64,000 bases of DNA from Sipunculus nudus (Eukaryota > Annelida > Sipuncula > Golfingiida > Sipunculidae): positions 18,809,882-18,873,881 of the forward strand of contig CM049317.1 of the NCBI GenBank assembly GCA_026874595.1, written 5' to 3'. The translations under genes and the position numbers were made by a program. The notes under the pieces are model-generated. The model saw only the letters and a program-made list of their open reading frames with translations. It had not been told where the DNA came from and did not search any database. This document shows, one piece after another, positions 12,790 to 24,269 of this stretch (position 1 is the stretch's first letter; every line of letters begins with the position of its first letter).

Positions 12790-13370
12790 TATAATACGTG
12801 CTCAATGGGGAAATGTCAAATTCTCGTCCTTCCAGAGTGTTTCGTGTTTTTAGACGTATGAGCTGTGCTTTTATGGAGCGTAATATATGCGTACGTGTAA
12901 AGACGGGTGTAAAATTACCGCTTTACGCCTGTGTTACGTTTGCGGTACGAGTGCATTACATACGTAACGCTGACGCAGCTTTATGTGTACACGATATTAC
13001 GACGTACTTTTCATGGTTCGTCACGCAGATGCAAAGGTTTTGGAAAATTTCTGACCGAAATGCAATTATATCGCAGAAAATAAAGTCAAGTTGCGAACAC
13101 ACCTATTCAAACATGACGACTGTTGGCGACTAATTGCCAATGGCTTTCGCAAGGGGGTTTCCAAAATGTTTTGAAACGTTCGCGGGCGTTCTCTATTTCC
13201 TCACCTAAGTCGCAGGTTTTAAGTCCCTTGTCGCGAGATTTTGAACATATAAAAAAAAGATTCGTGCGACAAATTTTCTCTCAAGATAGTCACAGAGTGG
13301 TCGCGGGTGTCTTGAATCCTTCTCCTAACCTTCTGAATTTAGTTTCCGTGAGTCAAATAGTTTGAGATAT
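12790..13370. repeat. CpG- and TACG-rich block, probable old dispersed repeat
   Basis: Base composition differs from the surroundings: TACG, CGTA, GCGAC and CGCGGG recur often. Its open frames are short and read into unrelated sequence. I read it as an old repeat rather than a gene, but have no second copy in this window. Confidence 0.3.
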
Positions 13371-13782
13371 TAAAGACAACATTGTGACCTATGAAACAAA
13401 TTTATAACTGATTGGAGACAGAAATAAAAATCAATCACAAGTGTCAATATAATTCACTAGAAATGTCTTGCCACAATAGCACAACATGTATGCGAACTCC
13501 AAATCTCTTGGGCTGTTCATGTGACATTTGTGGGTACCAATTGCGTGTAATTCAAAGTGAAAATTTTCGAATTTGTGAATTTCCTTGCAGTTTTGTGTGT
13601 CCAGCTAGTCGCCGACCAGTGAAATACACTCTTTATAATTGGGAAAGTGTCTGTTTATTTGTCTGTCTGTCTGACTGTCTATTAAACTATTTGCCTTTTT
13701 AATCAATGAACACTATTATATCTCTTTAATATCAGATGTTGTGGAATGATTTCAAGTAAACTTGATTAACTTGTGAAGGCTT

Positions 13783-16700
13783 TTAAACCTGCCTACCCTT
13801 TACACGTTGTGCTTCATTATACGCCACTCCCAGCTGGCTCTCTTCCACGTCAGAGATAATTAGCATGCGCCCTGCTGCTATGGCAACCAGGAGAACAAGC
13901 CCCGCCCCCTCAAAGCTCTCTGTGTAAAAACGTATGATGTCTATTTCATACATGTTGATTTAAATGCGAAAAGTAAGTTCTAATTCTGTTCAAATGAGGT
14001 AAAAGATTCTTACATCTGTCAACGTACTAATATAAGTAAGCAATATAATATGATAAAATAAAATATAATACATTATAATACAATATATAATAAAATATAA
14101 CATATGTATAAAATATTGTATATAATTAACATAATCAATAGGAATGACATAATTAATACTATTGATGCAATAAAATGAAATACTAAAATTAAATTAATAT
14201 AATAAATGTAATTATTATTCTTTATATTGCTAAGAAATAAAATATATTATAATCAACAAAATTATTAAAATTAATATGATAAATGAAACGTGCAAAACAA
14301 ATGTTGTGAGATTTCTTGATCTTCATGGTCTCATCTTTTAAAAGAAAAAAACATAAGACCAAAGTTAAAGGATACACCTCACAGTAAAAAATATATACAG
14401 CAATCTTAATCAAATCAATAAAAACAAACATGTTATGGTTGGCATCATTTTATGGTATGACCCATGCTGTCATTTTAAAGTAAAACCTAGGTATCGACCA
14501 CTCGCAACACAGGGACCACTCAGTTAAAGACCTCTCTGATAAAGATAGCAGAGTTACTCACGTAATTCCTCTTTTGTGCCAGATCGGATCTTTTTGCCTA
14601 TAACTGTGACGTGTTGTAACGTCAGATCGCTTGAGAGGAGATTCTGGACTGTCTCAACTGCTGCTTGTAAGTGATGCTCTTTCTTACACAACACACAGAT
14701 TTTATTCTAAAAATAAAAACAGGATAAAATTAAATGATGTGGGTAAAATGTACAAGAGCATTATATAGATAAAAAAAGGTTCGTACAAGATGGTACAAAA
14801 ATCTTGATGAAGGCACGGAGATGTGAGTGTTTGATGCTAAAGTTAGAGTGTATGATACGGAGAAGTGTGTGATCCAAATGAAACTGCAAAGTGCGTGATA
14901 CGAGAGCTATAGTGTCCTACACGGTGGTGAGGGTGCGTAATGAAACAGAGCAGAGAATGGGTGGAAATGAGCTATGAGGCTATGGGGGAGGGGGGCGGGG
15001 GAGACGATAGAACGTGACACGAAGGTGACGGTGTGGGAAAGGTAGATGATAGAACGTGACACGAAGGTGACAGTGTGGGATAGGGAGATGATAGGACGTG
15101 ACACGAAGGTGACAGTGCTTGATAGGGAGGCGATAGAACGTGACACGAAGGTGACAGTGCGTGATAAGGAGGCGATAGAACGTGACACGAAGGTGACAGT
15201 GCCTGATACGGAGGCATGAGAACGTGACATGAAGATGACAGTGCGTGATAAGGAGGCGATAGAATGTGACACGAAGGTGACAGTGTGTGATAGAGAGGGA
15301 ATAGAACGTGACACGAATGTGACGGTGCGTGATAGGGATTCGATAGAACGTAACCTGAAGGTGACAGTGCGTGATAGGGAGGCGATAGAACGTCATGCGA
15401 AGGTGATGGCGCGTAATAGAGAGACGATAGAACATGATGCGAAGGTGACTGTCCGTGATAGGGAGGGGATAGACAGTCCGTGATGGGAGGGGATATACGT
15501 GTTACAAAGGTGAAAGTTTGTGACTGAGAGGGGATAGAACGTAATACAAGGGTGATAGTCCGTGATAGGGAGGGGATAGAACATGAATCAAAAGGTGACA
15601 GTTCGTGATTGGGGGAAAGGGGGGGGGGGGGTTAGAACGTTAAACAAATGTGACAGTCCGTGATAGAGAGGTGATAGAACCTTATAGAAAAGTGACGGTT
15701 CGTGAGAGGGAGGGGATAGAACGTGACACAAAGGTGACAGTTTGAGATAGGGAAGGGATAGAGCACGAAACGAAGGTGGCAGTTCGTGATAGGGATGCAA
15801 TAGAATGTGATACGAAGGTGCTAGAGCGTGATCGGGGCACGATAGAACATGATACGAAGGTGATAGAGCGTAACAGGGAGGTGATACGAAAGTGACAGTG
15901 CTTGACAGAGAGGTAAAACGTGATAGAACATGAGAGCGTGTGACAGGGAATCGACAGAATAGTTCGTGATACGGACGCGATTGATTGTAAAACATTATAG
16001 GTAATGCAAGTGTTATGCAGGCAATACATCATTTGTTGGACAGTGATGGTCCTTCTGTGTCCCTTATCTGATCAAGTGTCACCTGAAACGTGTATACCTC
16101 ATGTCATCGAGTGTAAATGCCATATTAACCGTAATTCATAATAAGGTGAGAACCTTATAATGTTGGCAAAAGTCTCTTGAACATTGAACCAGGATAAATA
16201 TGAACGTTTCATATTGACATGTATATATCACCCACTGTTTGGGATAAAAACAGTCTAACGTATCCCAGATTACCACCTGGTTTATTGCGAAGACAAGGTT
16301 TGCATTCACCTATTCGGCCCATGTTCCAATGTTCATTCGTGCATACATGACCGTACATTTTTAAATGTTCTTTGATGATGTTTCTGAAGCTGGATCATGA
16401 GCTGGATCCACAGCAAAATCTAAACGTTTCTAAATAATCCATTGTGGAAATGCCCTGTACAATTTAGGAGATTCCGTTCATGTGGCGTAAGTTAAGTTGT
16501 GCACAAACACACAAACACATACACGGGCGGGGATGAACGCATACGCTCCAGCGGAGGCAATAAATAAACCAGTTAACAGTTTTGATAAAAACTGAGAGAA
16601 TGTAAATGCATAAAAAAGTCATTCTGTCTATGATTTCACAGTCACTTGGTCTCACACATGAAGGTTGGTAAATTTTAATTTTGGACAAACATAGCACATT

Positions 16701-16884
16701 TACCGGTAGCGGTGATAGAAAAAAATACTTATGATGTAATATGTAACCTGCATAAATACTGGCGATTATGAAGTTATATAGTTAGGAATATGGGTTATTT
16801 AAATGAAATGTTAGAATAACACTTGTTTTGATTGCACATGAAGATTCATTAACATTAATTATAATATAATATAGTTAAGTATAG

Positions 16885-16951
<67 letters not shown>

Positions 16952-17348
16952 GGCATACCGCAGAATACATATCATCCGATAAAAAGACTACATTGAGCAA
17001 TATTTGATAGCCCGGGAAAACCAATGTCACGAACGGAAATTCCCCTTGTTGGAATACTGCCATGACAATACTTGACAGAAGTATCACCGGTTTTTATAAC
17101 GTTGTTGAGTGTATGCAAGAAGGATTCAAGGTTGTTTTATTTTATGATCTGAGACATGTGCAGCGACGCATACAAATAATCAAAAAGAAAGACATAATTG
17201 AAGGACTTCCAGGCTGCGACATATCCACACTCATATCCCCTCTCCTCTCTATTGCTCTCTCTCTCTCTCTCTCTCATATGTCATTTGTGATGGTGTATAT
17301 CTACTTGTACGTGATAAAAAAGATACAGGATCGTGACACAAAGGTGGC

Positions 17349-17394
<46 letters not shown>

Positions 17395-17968
17395 ATATAA
17401 TCATTGGTATAGCTTTGTTAGTCTGTAGTCGAAATGAAATGAGAAAGGCTGACGCCTTTTAGATAGCCTTGTGTGTGAATAAACAAGTTAGTTTATCTAA
17501 AAGTCGTCACTCTTTCTCTAAGCGAAGTCTGATATAACGAGCAAAAGAGGATTGGGACTATGAAAAAGTGTTCGTTATTTGAGGTAGTCCCTAGAACAGG
17601 GTTGTCGTTAGGCGAGGTTTTACTGACAGAGAGTCCGACAGACCAACAGACAGACAGATAGAGACATAATGACAGAGACTCACCATGTCTCGTGGGATAA
17701 CTGTCCTAAATATCCCACTGAGGGCCTCCCTTCTTTTCACCGACCCGTCAACTGATCTGGCAGGCAGGCTAGCCGCCGCTATTTTCGCTCTGTTTCTCCC
17801 CTTCTTCGGGACCTTGAGACTTCGTGAACGCTCGGTTTTCCTCGGTCTCGGTGAGGGCTCCGGGCTCCGACCGTTTGTCTTAATATCATCACTTCCTGGT
17901 TTATCCCTGCTCTCTCCTGTACCTGTGAAGAAGCTGATAATTCGTTGGAAGAACCCTCTTCTAGCCAT
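13783..17968 (-). CDS. Unrecognised three-exon gene on the minus strand (188 aa)
   Basis: Exon 1 is 17968-17684, starting MARRGFFQRI and ending in phase 0 at a GTGAGT donor. Exon 2 is 14706-14562, after a TTTTTATTTTTAG acceptor, and ends in phase 1 at GTGAGT. Exon 3 is 13919-13783, after ACACAG, with TAA. The phases join cleanly. Residues 1-18 are hydrophobic and amphipathic, 20-80 are basic and Ser/Pro-rich, and 96-188 alternate predicted strands and helices (KICVLCKKE, LQHVTVIGKK, GAGLVLLVAIAAGR), suggesting an alpha/beta domain. Extra phase-0 exons in the long intron, or a further exon beyond 13789 (CAG|GTTTAA could be a donor), cannot be excluded. The family is not recognised and no function is assigned. 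It lies between GTPase copies A and B on the opposite strand. Confidence 0.6.
14855..15990. repeat. 42-base minisatellite in intron 1 of the minus-strand gene
   Basis: The unit begins GATAGAACGTGACACGAAGG, continues TGACAGTGCGTGATA and ends GGGAGGC (about 42 bases). It is repeated some 25 times with rising divergence to the right. Because 42 is a multiple of three, frames stay open on both strands for up to 151 codons and give 14-residue repeats. These lie within an intron and are not taken as proteins. Confidence 0.85.
16283..16565 (+). repeat. Copy of the CCTCCGCC dispersed family
   Basis: It shares TGCATTCACCTATTCGGCCC, TTCATTCGTGCATA, TGTACATTT and ATTCCGTTCATG with the copy at the window start, and ends at CAGCGGAGGC, the mirrored end. 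It lies inside the long intron of the minus-strand gene. Confidence 0.65.
16888..16949. repeat. (TA)n microsatellite
   Basis: About 30 TA units in the minus-strand gene's intron. Confidence 0.95.
17000..17400. other. Intronic stretch with an open + frame, (CT)n and (TA)n
   Basis: From about 17020 to 17250 a + strand frame is open with balanced composition (around EGFKVVLFYDL), but no good donor follows and the frame runs into a (CT)n tract at 17257-17274. A (TA)n tract follows at about 17352-17398. It may be an old exon fragment. It is left uncalled as a gene. Confidence 0.3.
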
Positions 17969-17999
17969 GACGGAATAACTGTCTGACCTGCAGGTGATG

Positions 18000-18756
18000 A
18001 ATAATACTATATAATACTATATAATACTGTATAATACTATATAATACAATAAATGATACCATATAATACCTGCAGTGGATAAATAATATTATATACTTTA
18101 TAATACATGCAGGGGATAAAAAACTGTATAATACTATATAATAGCTGCAGTGGATAAATAAATATTATGTTATACTATATAATACATGCAGGGGATCAAT
18201 AAAACTGTATAATACTATATAATACATGCAGAGGATAAATTATCGTATATAATACTATATAAAACCTGCAAGGGATAAATGATCTTATATAATATTATAT
18301 AATACCTGCAGCCGATAAATAATAATATATTATACTATACGATTAATGCAAAGGATAAATAATACTGTATAATACTGTATAATACCTCCATGGGATAAAT
18401 GGTCTTATGTAATACAATATAATACATGCAGGGGATAAATAATATTTCATAATACCTGCATGGTATAAATAATATTATGTAATACCTATTGGAGTATAAC
18501 AAAACTCTATAAGACTACATTATACCTGTAGGGGGTATATAATACTATATAATACCTGGGATACGTAATACTATATGATACTATTTAATGCAGGGGATTG
18601 ATAATAGTATAGGAGACTCTATAATATCTGAAGAGGATAAATAATACTTTATTATACCTGCTGGGGATAAATGATCTTATATAATAGTATTTAATACCTT
18701 GGATTAGTAATACTATACGATACAATGTAATGCAGGGGATAAATAATAGTATACAT
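18000..18756. repeat. Minisatellite of ATACCTGCAGGGGATAAATA type, left half
   Basis: Irregular units of about 30-60 bases combine TATAATACTATATAATACC with TGCAGGGGATAAAT. The same array resumes at about 20390-20840, so the right arm of inverted repeat 1 interrupts one array. Confidence 0.75.
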
Positions 18757-20168
18757 TTTTGTATTTTTCCTATTAGTGAGTCTACGACATATTATAATTA
18801 TTAAGCTTTTGCGACTAAGAGACCCAACTGTGTTTTTTTTTTCTAAGGGATTAGCATGCAGATATTTAAAAGCATGACATGTATGTGACAAACTCAACCG
18901 CCCTCACCTAACTAGGTTATCTAGTCAAAGTACTATTATAGCAGTGTTCCGACGCGGAATTCCCACTGGTGTCATGGACTTTCCGGCCTTTTATCTGAGG
19001 TATGCAAGATAAAAATGACCTTTGAAAACAAATATAATACACCAAATCCCCCACAATTAATCAGTACCGTAATAAGTAGTGTTTCTCACACTAGTGACAG
19101 GTCAGTGTACAAACAGCACAACATTTATAATGCACTTAATATCACAGTATATTAACATAATAATGTATTATATTTAAATAATTGACAGTTTAATCATAAA
19201 TTAATTTTCACGATTAATTATTTCTATGTAGGCTGATTTTGGACACTTATGTGAAATTGCATCTCGAAATCTCGAGATTATTTTTTCTGTTTTCTTTATC
19301 AGCCACCATGTTGGAGTGTCCCCCCTTCAAAATGGTTTTTGTTATGGAAATAAAATTTATCGTTCAACTGACATGTCTAAATCTTCGGAAATATTACTTT
19401 TTTTACCTGATTGAGAAAATCTGTCCTCACTTTCTTGAAGATGTACTCGACAACTTTGAGTTTAAAAATGTGATATTTAATATCAAACTGACGTTTCAGA
19501 ATTTTAACACTATATATTGGTTTATTGAATAATGGTTAACGTGTACGTTGGGTATCTTGTGTTACTCGAACTTTGCAAGGCAACCAGTTCAAGTTGAATA
19601 AACATGTTTCAATGAATAAAAAATCTGACTATTCTATTTTACGTAAATGAATATTCCTGGTATTACGTTTCCTTAGAATACCGTCTGCCAGACTAAATAT
19701 TTAGTGAAAGCATGTAAACAACGAGAACAGAGGAAATCTCTTTCTTTAACATTTTCTAGTTATTTATAGATCACGTGATCATTTATCATTTTTGCCTCAG
19801 TCTGGAGCGTATACTTTCATTCTCCTTTTGTTTGTGTTTGAACGTGTGTTTGTGCGTGTGTGTGTGTGTGTTCGTTCACAATATAGCTCGTAACCATGAA
19901 CGGAATCTCATAAAATGATCAGGGGATTTCGGGAATGGATAAATAAAGAATCGATTAGATTTTGGTGTGGTTCCGGAACATAATACGGATCCAGGAACGT
20001 CATCAAGAAATATTCACAAATGTACAGCCACTTATGCACGAATGAACCAGCTTATTTGTGCCTAATAAGTGAATGGCGGAGGCTTGGATTCAACAGAATG
20101 CAGATTTTTAGTTTACCAAGTAGAACCTGTCTGTAAGACCTCCTGTCTATCCAAACCATTCTTGAGTG
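18757..20168 (-). repeat. Right arm of long inverted repeat 1
   Basis: It is the reverse complement of 1-1383: CCAAACCATTCTTGAGT at its end mirrors the first bases of the window, and TGAGTCTACGACAT at its start mirrors the inner limit of the left arm. Tandem-array sequence lies on both sides, so it behaves like an insertion that may extend to about 20380. The CCTCCGCC family segment is at about 19790-20110. Confidence 0.85.
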
Positions 20169-20389
20169 ACCCGAACACACATACATTGCTAATATCTGTC
20201 ATCTCCAATAAGACACTTAAAATTAAGAACAATTTATGGCATGCCCACGGGTGGTCTTAGTAGATAGGTTTCACTTTATATAATAAAAAACTGAAGTGTG
20301 ATGTGAACAGAGACGTTTAATAGAGATGTGTACCTATTATATTAATATATTCAACAACGTTGCTCCGCTTGGTTTATAATATTGGTGTA

Positions 20390-20840
20390 TAATACTTCAT
20401 AATACCTAAAGGGGATTTATAATACTGTATAGTACTATGTGATTCTTGCAGGGGTAAATAATACTTCATTATACCTGCAGGGGATAAATGATATTATATC
20501 ATACGTATAATACTTGTAGGGGACAAATGTTACATATGTATACAAAACTATATAATACTTGCATGGGATTACAATAATATATAATACGATATATTACCTA
20601 GAGAGTATAAATGATTCTATATTGTACTATAAAATGCATGCAGGAGATAATACTATATATATACTATATAATACTAGCAGAGGGTAATTAATACTAGATA
20701 ATACTATATAATACCTTCAAAGATAAATGATATTATATAATACAATAAAATACCTGCAGGGGATAAATAATACAATATAATACTATATAATACCTTCAGA
20801 GGATTTAAAAATAATTATATTACTACATAATACCAACATT
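20390..20840. repeat. Minisatellite of ATACCTGCAGGGGATAAATA type, right half
   Basis: Same units as the array at 18000-18756, continuing after the inserted repeat arm. Confidence 0.7.
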
Positions 20841-20903
20841 AGATTAAGCAAATGGAAGACTTATCTGCACTGTATTGTTATACTTATGATACAGGTATTG
20901 TAG

Positions 20904-20904
<1 letters not shown>

Positions 20905-20957
<53 letters not shown>

Positions 20958-21033
20958 AAATTATCGATGGCTCTGCCTATAATATGATTAGGTAAAAATG
21001 TAAACTATTAGGCCACCCCCCCCCCCCACCCCC
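20905..21033. repeat. (TA)n microsatellite and C-rich run
   Basis: (TA)n at about 20908-20953 and a C-rich run at about 21017-21034. Confidence 0.9.
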
Positions 21034-21039
21034 CGAAGA

Positions 21040-22060
21040 TTAAGAATTGTTGAACTAAATCTGCGAAATATATCGCCAGTAAGTTTTTTTTATATATTTT
21101 ACCAGCCAAGAAGAGAATTGATATTAAGGAAACAAGTACCGGTAATCGGGGCAACTCAGGCGAGTTCCTGAAAGAAAGAGGACAGAGGACAGAGTTGAAA
21201 GAAAGAACAATACGTCGGTGGATGATAACAAGTGAACATTAGACAGGTTGAACGGTTTCATTGAATAAAGTGTGAAATGTTCCCGTACTTACGTTATGTG
21301 TTCTGGTTACACGTTATTATGAGTTGATATGACAACACAACAAGGAAGTCTTGGCATGACCTCGGGTCGATTGATCTCTCGCTCTAACGGGTCAAGCAAT
21401 AACATCACATGGTCCGATACAGAAATCCCAGGCTCCCGGCCAAGTTCTTTGTGACCCAAATATAATTATATAGGTAAACACAACATTGCCTCCGTGATAG
21501 CAGTCACTTGTACTAAATTGTAGCAGGGAATTCCCTTTACGCGTTTGACAAATGCAAGTAATCGACCTTTGTAGCAAGGACACTGATATTTGCTCACAGT
21601 GTGATAACTGAGTCTTTAAAAAACCGTCATGCCATACGATAACGCTATACGTACCTCCCCGTGTGTATTTAAGGTAGCATGCCCTCCCCAGGACCGCTGA
21701 GCAACATGAACTCAAAAGCTTGCTAATGTTGCATTGTCGTGACCACTGTGAGCGTTCCCTGCGAAGTGCGATTGTAAGGTATAAGCGCCAACGGCATATT
21801 CAGGCAAGTACTCAAGTATTATATGATGTAAAAAATACAGTCAAATTTGAATACAACAAGATCACAATGTTGTAGCATCTAATAACACGCAGGCTGTGTA
21901 CGTAATATACAGAAGGACGATGTAATAAATATTACTACAGTTAAATTTTATAAAGTCCCGGAAGCTATCAAATTATACTCTCAAAAGACAAAACCATCCC
22001 GGATTCCGGGATGCGTAGGTCTCTAAGAATATAAGGGCATTTGAATATAAGACCACATTT
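21040..22060. other. Intergenic stretch without a supported gene
   Basis: A TATTTAAGG element near 21667 could be a TATA-like box, but no exon follows that I can support. The 107-codon minus frame at 21392-21715 has no splice or family evidence. Confidence 0.4.
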
Positions 22061-22061
22061 G

Positions 22062-22062
<1 letters not shown>

Positions 22063-22137
<75 letters not shown>

Positions 22138-22144
22138 GTAATAA

Positions 22145-22197
<53 letters not shown>
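22063..22197. repeat. (TAA)n followed by (TA)n
   Basis: About 25 ATA/TAA units pass directly into about 23 TA units. Confidence 0.95.
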
Positions 22198-22199
<2 letters not shown>

Positions 22200-22201
<2 letters not shown>

Positions 22202-23530
22202 ATTTATTTAAACGTTAGGCGGTCCCCTTGCCTCCTCCATGGGGTATTAATAATACAAAATTTTTTTTATATTATACACTACATAAATGTATAATTTTTA
22301 TTCGCTTATATATATTTGTTAATATATTTGTGTATTTGTTTGTGTTAGATAGTGTATTATACTTGATAGCCTCGGGATTTTGGATCCTCATCCCCCGATA
22401 TACACATACGTGTTCGCCTTATGTACACATAGCGATGTATCTTGGTAATCGTACCGCTCGGACTAGGTTAATGTTCAGTTGAGGGTGTAAACAAGACTGA
22501 ATGAGACGTTACATGCCGCGCTGAACCCAGCGATGGGCGAGTACAGGATACAATAAGTGAAAGTACTATTATACCTGTACTTCTATACGCGTGTCTGTGT
22601 TGTGTCATTAACACTTCATTGCAATGATAATGTTATTACCTGGGTTATAGTATGGTTGCAGTTTATGATTTCATGCACTTTAAGTTTGATTTGTTCTGCG
22701 AGGTATTTAGAAATGTCATCAAAACATTTCAATGAAATTATGCTGAGAGATAGCTCATAAGGTATTTTGTTATTATGATGATTATATAATATAATTATCA
22801 TGATTATTCTAATCATATATCAATATATCATTTATTTATTTATTTATTCAGACATGTTTATACAGGGTAACCGGTTCAGACAAGACTGTCTGATCTGCAA
22901 GAGGGCCTTGTTTGGTAAACAATTTATACAGTTTAAAATCATGCAAAGCACAATGAACACAGACAATAAGGTAAACATGGATTACGATAAACTTATATGG
23001 GAAGATAAGATATATTAAACATGAAGATTTCCAAATATTAAATGCAACGTAACATACTGTGCACTCACGAGAATGAGAGTTTAAGGAAATAAATCAAAAT
23101 ATGATATAAAATGTAGTATAAAACATATGGAGTGGCATTAAGACTAAAAATAAGAAATGATTTTTAAATCAACATCAATCCTGTCAATAGCGGCCAGTTT
23201 GTTGTTAGTTGGAAGTGTTAGCTTGTTTGGTGACCCGTCTGTCCCAGGTTCTGGGAACAGGACGGTACAGACACACGTCATTAATATACACTCCTTAAAT
23301 CTCATTAAGAGGTACCTTAGTGACGTCCTAATGCCCTAGATAAAGGGGAGATTAAGTGGTTAAATGCACACCTTGATTCTAAATAGAGCTATATGCGTGA
23401 TCGGTAGATGCGTTGTCGCTACCACCCGGAAGAGAATATATGCCACCACACTTTAAAATCATACCGATCTTAATGACGTGAGTCGTTGATAAAGGATTAT
23501 CATAGAATATATGTGGCATAATACCTATTT
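22200..23530. other. Intergenic stretch, nothing recognised
   Basis: Short open frames only. None has motif, splice or repeat support. Confidence 0.4.
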
Positions 23531-23544
23531 GACTTAGTCACCCT

Positions 23545-23617
23545 CTCTATGGCTGTCAGCCTGTCTGTTTCTTTTTCTCTCTGTCTGTCTATCTGCCTCT
23601 CTATGTCTCTCTCTCCT

Positions 23618-23653
<36 letters not shown>

Positions 23654-23840
23654 TCTCTAAATATCTCTTACTCTCTTTCTCACTCTTTCTCACTTTCCTT
23701 CTCCCTCTCCCTCTCTCTGTTTTCCCTCTCTGTTTCTCGCTTTCACTCTCTCGCTTTTATCTTTCTCTTCGCCTCTGTCTCTGCCCATCCTCTCTCACAC
23801 TCTCTTATTTTTTCTCTCTCTGTCCATCTGACTGTCTCTC
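23545..23840. repeat. CT-rich low-complexity tract
   Basis: About 300 bases of TCTCTC / TGTCTC / TTTCTC repeats. The 147-codon frame over it codes mostly Ser and Leu and is an artefact of composition. Confidence 0.9.
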
Positions 23841-23859
23841 CTTGTTACCATGACAATTT

Positions 23860-24260
23860 CCGTCTGGAGCCTGGACTCGAATCCACGTTTTTAGAGACTT
23901 GGATTCGGGCTTGGACTCGAGGGTCCTGGACTCGGACCTGGAGTAGGACAACTTTTTCCACACATACAATAAGGACTTATACACATCCGTGAACTGCCAA
24001 AAAATATTATGCATACAAAGAGACAATTTTTACTAATTTATAAATCCGCATCTGTAAAATAAATATAAGTTAATATTCAAGTTAAAAGCATGTGTAAACT
24101 TATGATAATCACCAATTTCCTATTGAATTTCCTTTAAATAGGAGATGTTTATTGGACTTTTACTCGGGTTCCAGGTGACTCGAACTGAAGAAAGTGAATT
24201 TGGACTCGAACCTCAAGGACTCGGACTGGACTGGCCTGGACTCGGACTTGAATTGTGACC
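23860..24260. repeat. Two GGACTCG-rich patches
   Basis: At about 23868-23945 and 24165-24260 the hexamer GACTCG or ATTCGG recurs with TGGACT (for example GGACTCGGACT, TTGGACTCGAACC). It looks like a decayed short-period satellite in two parts. Confidence 0.55.
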
Positions 24261-24269
24261 CGAATGTTG

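Noticed and set aside
14907-15995. Several 60-151-codon frames coding 14-residue repeats
   Set aside because: They follow the 42-base minisatellite in more than one frame and on both strands, inside an intron.
17062-17250. Exon on the + strand within the minus-strand gene's intron
   Set aside because: Composition is plausible, but there is no convincing donor and no family match; recorded only as an open stretch.
21392-21715. 107-codon minus-strand frame near a TATTTAAGG box
   Set aside because: No splice sites, no repeats of the frame elsewhere and no recognised motif.
23549-23992. 147-codon Ser/Leu-rich frame
   Set aside because: It is a CT-rich low-complexity tract read as protein.
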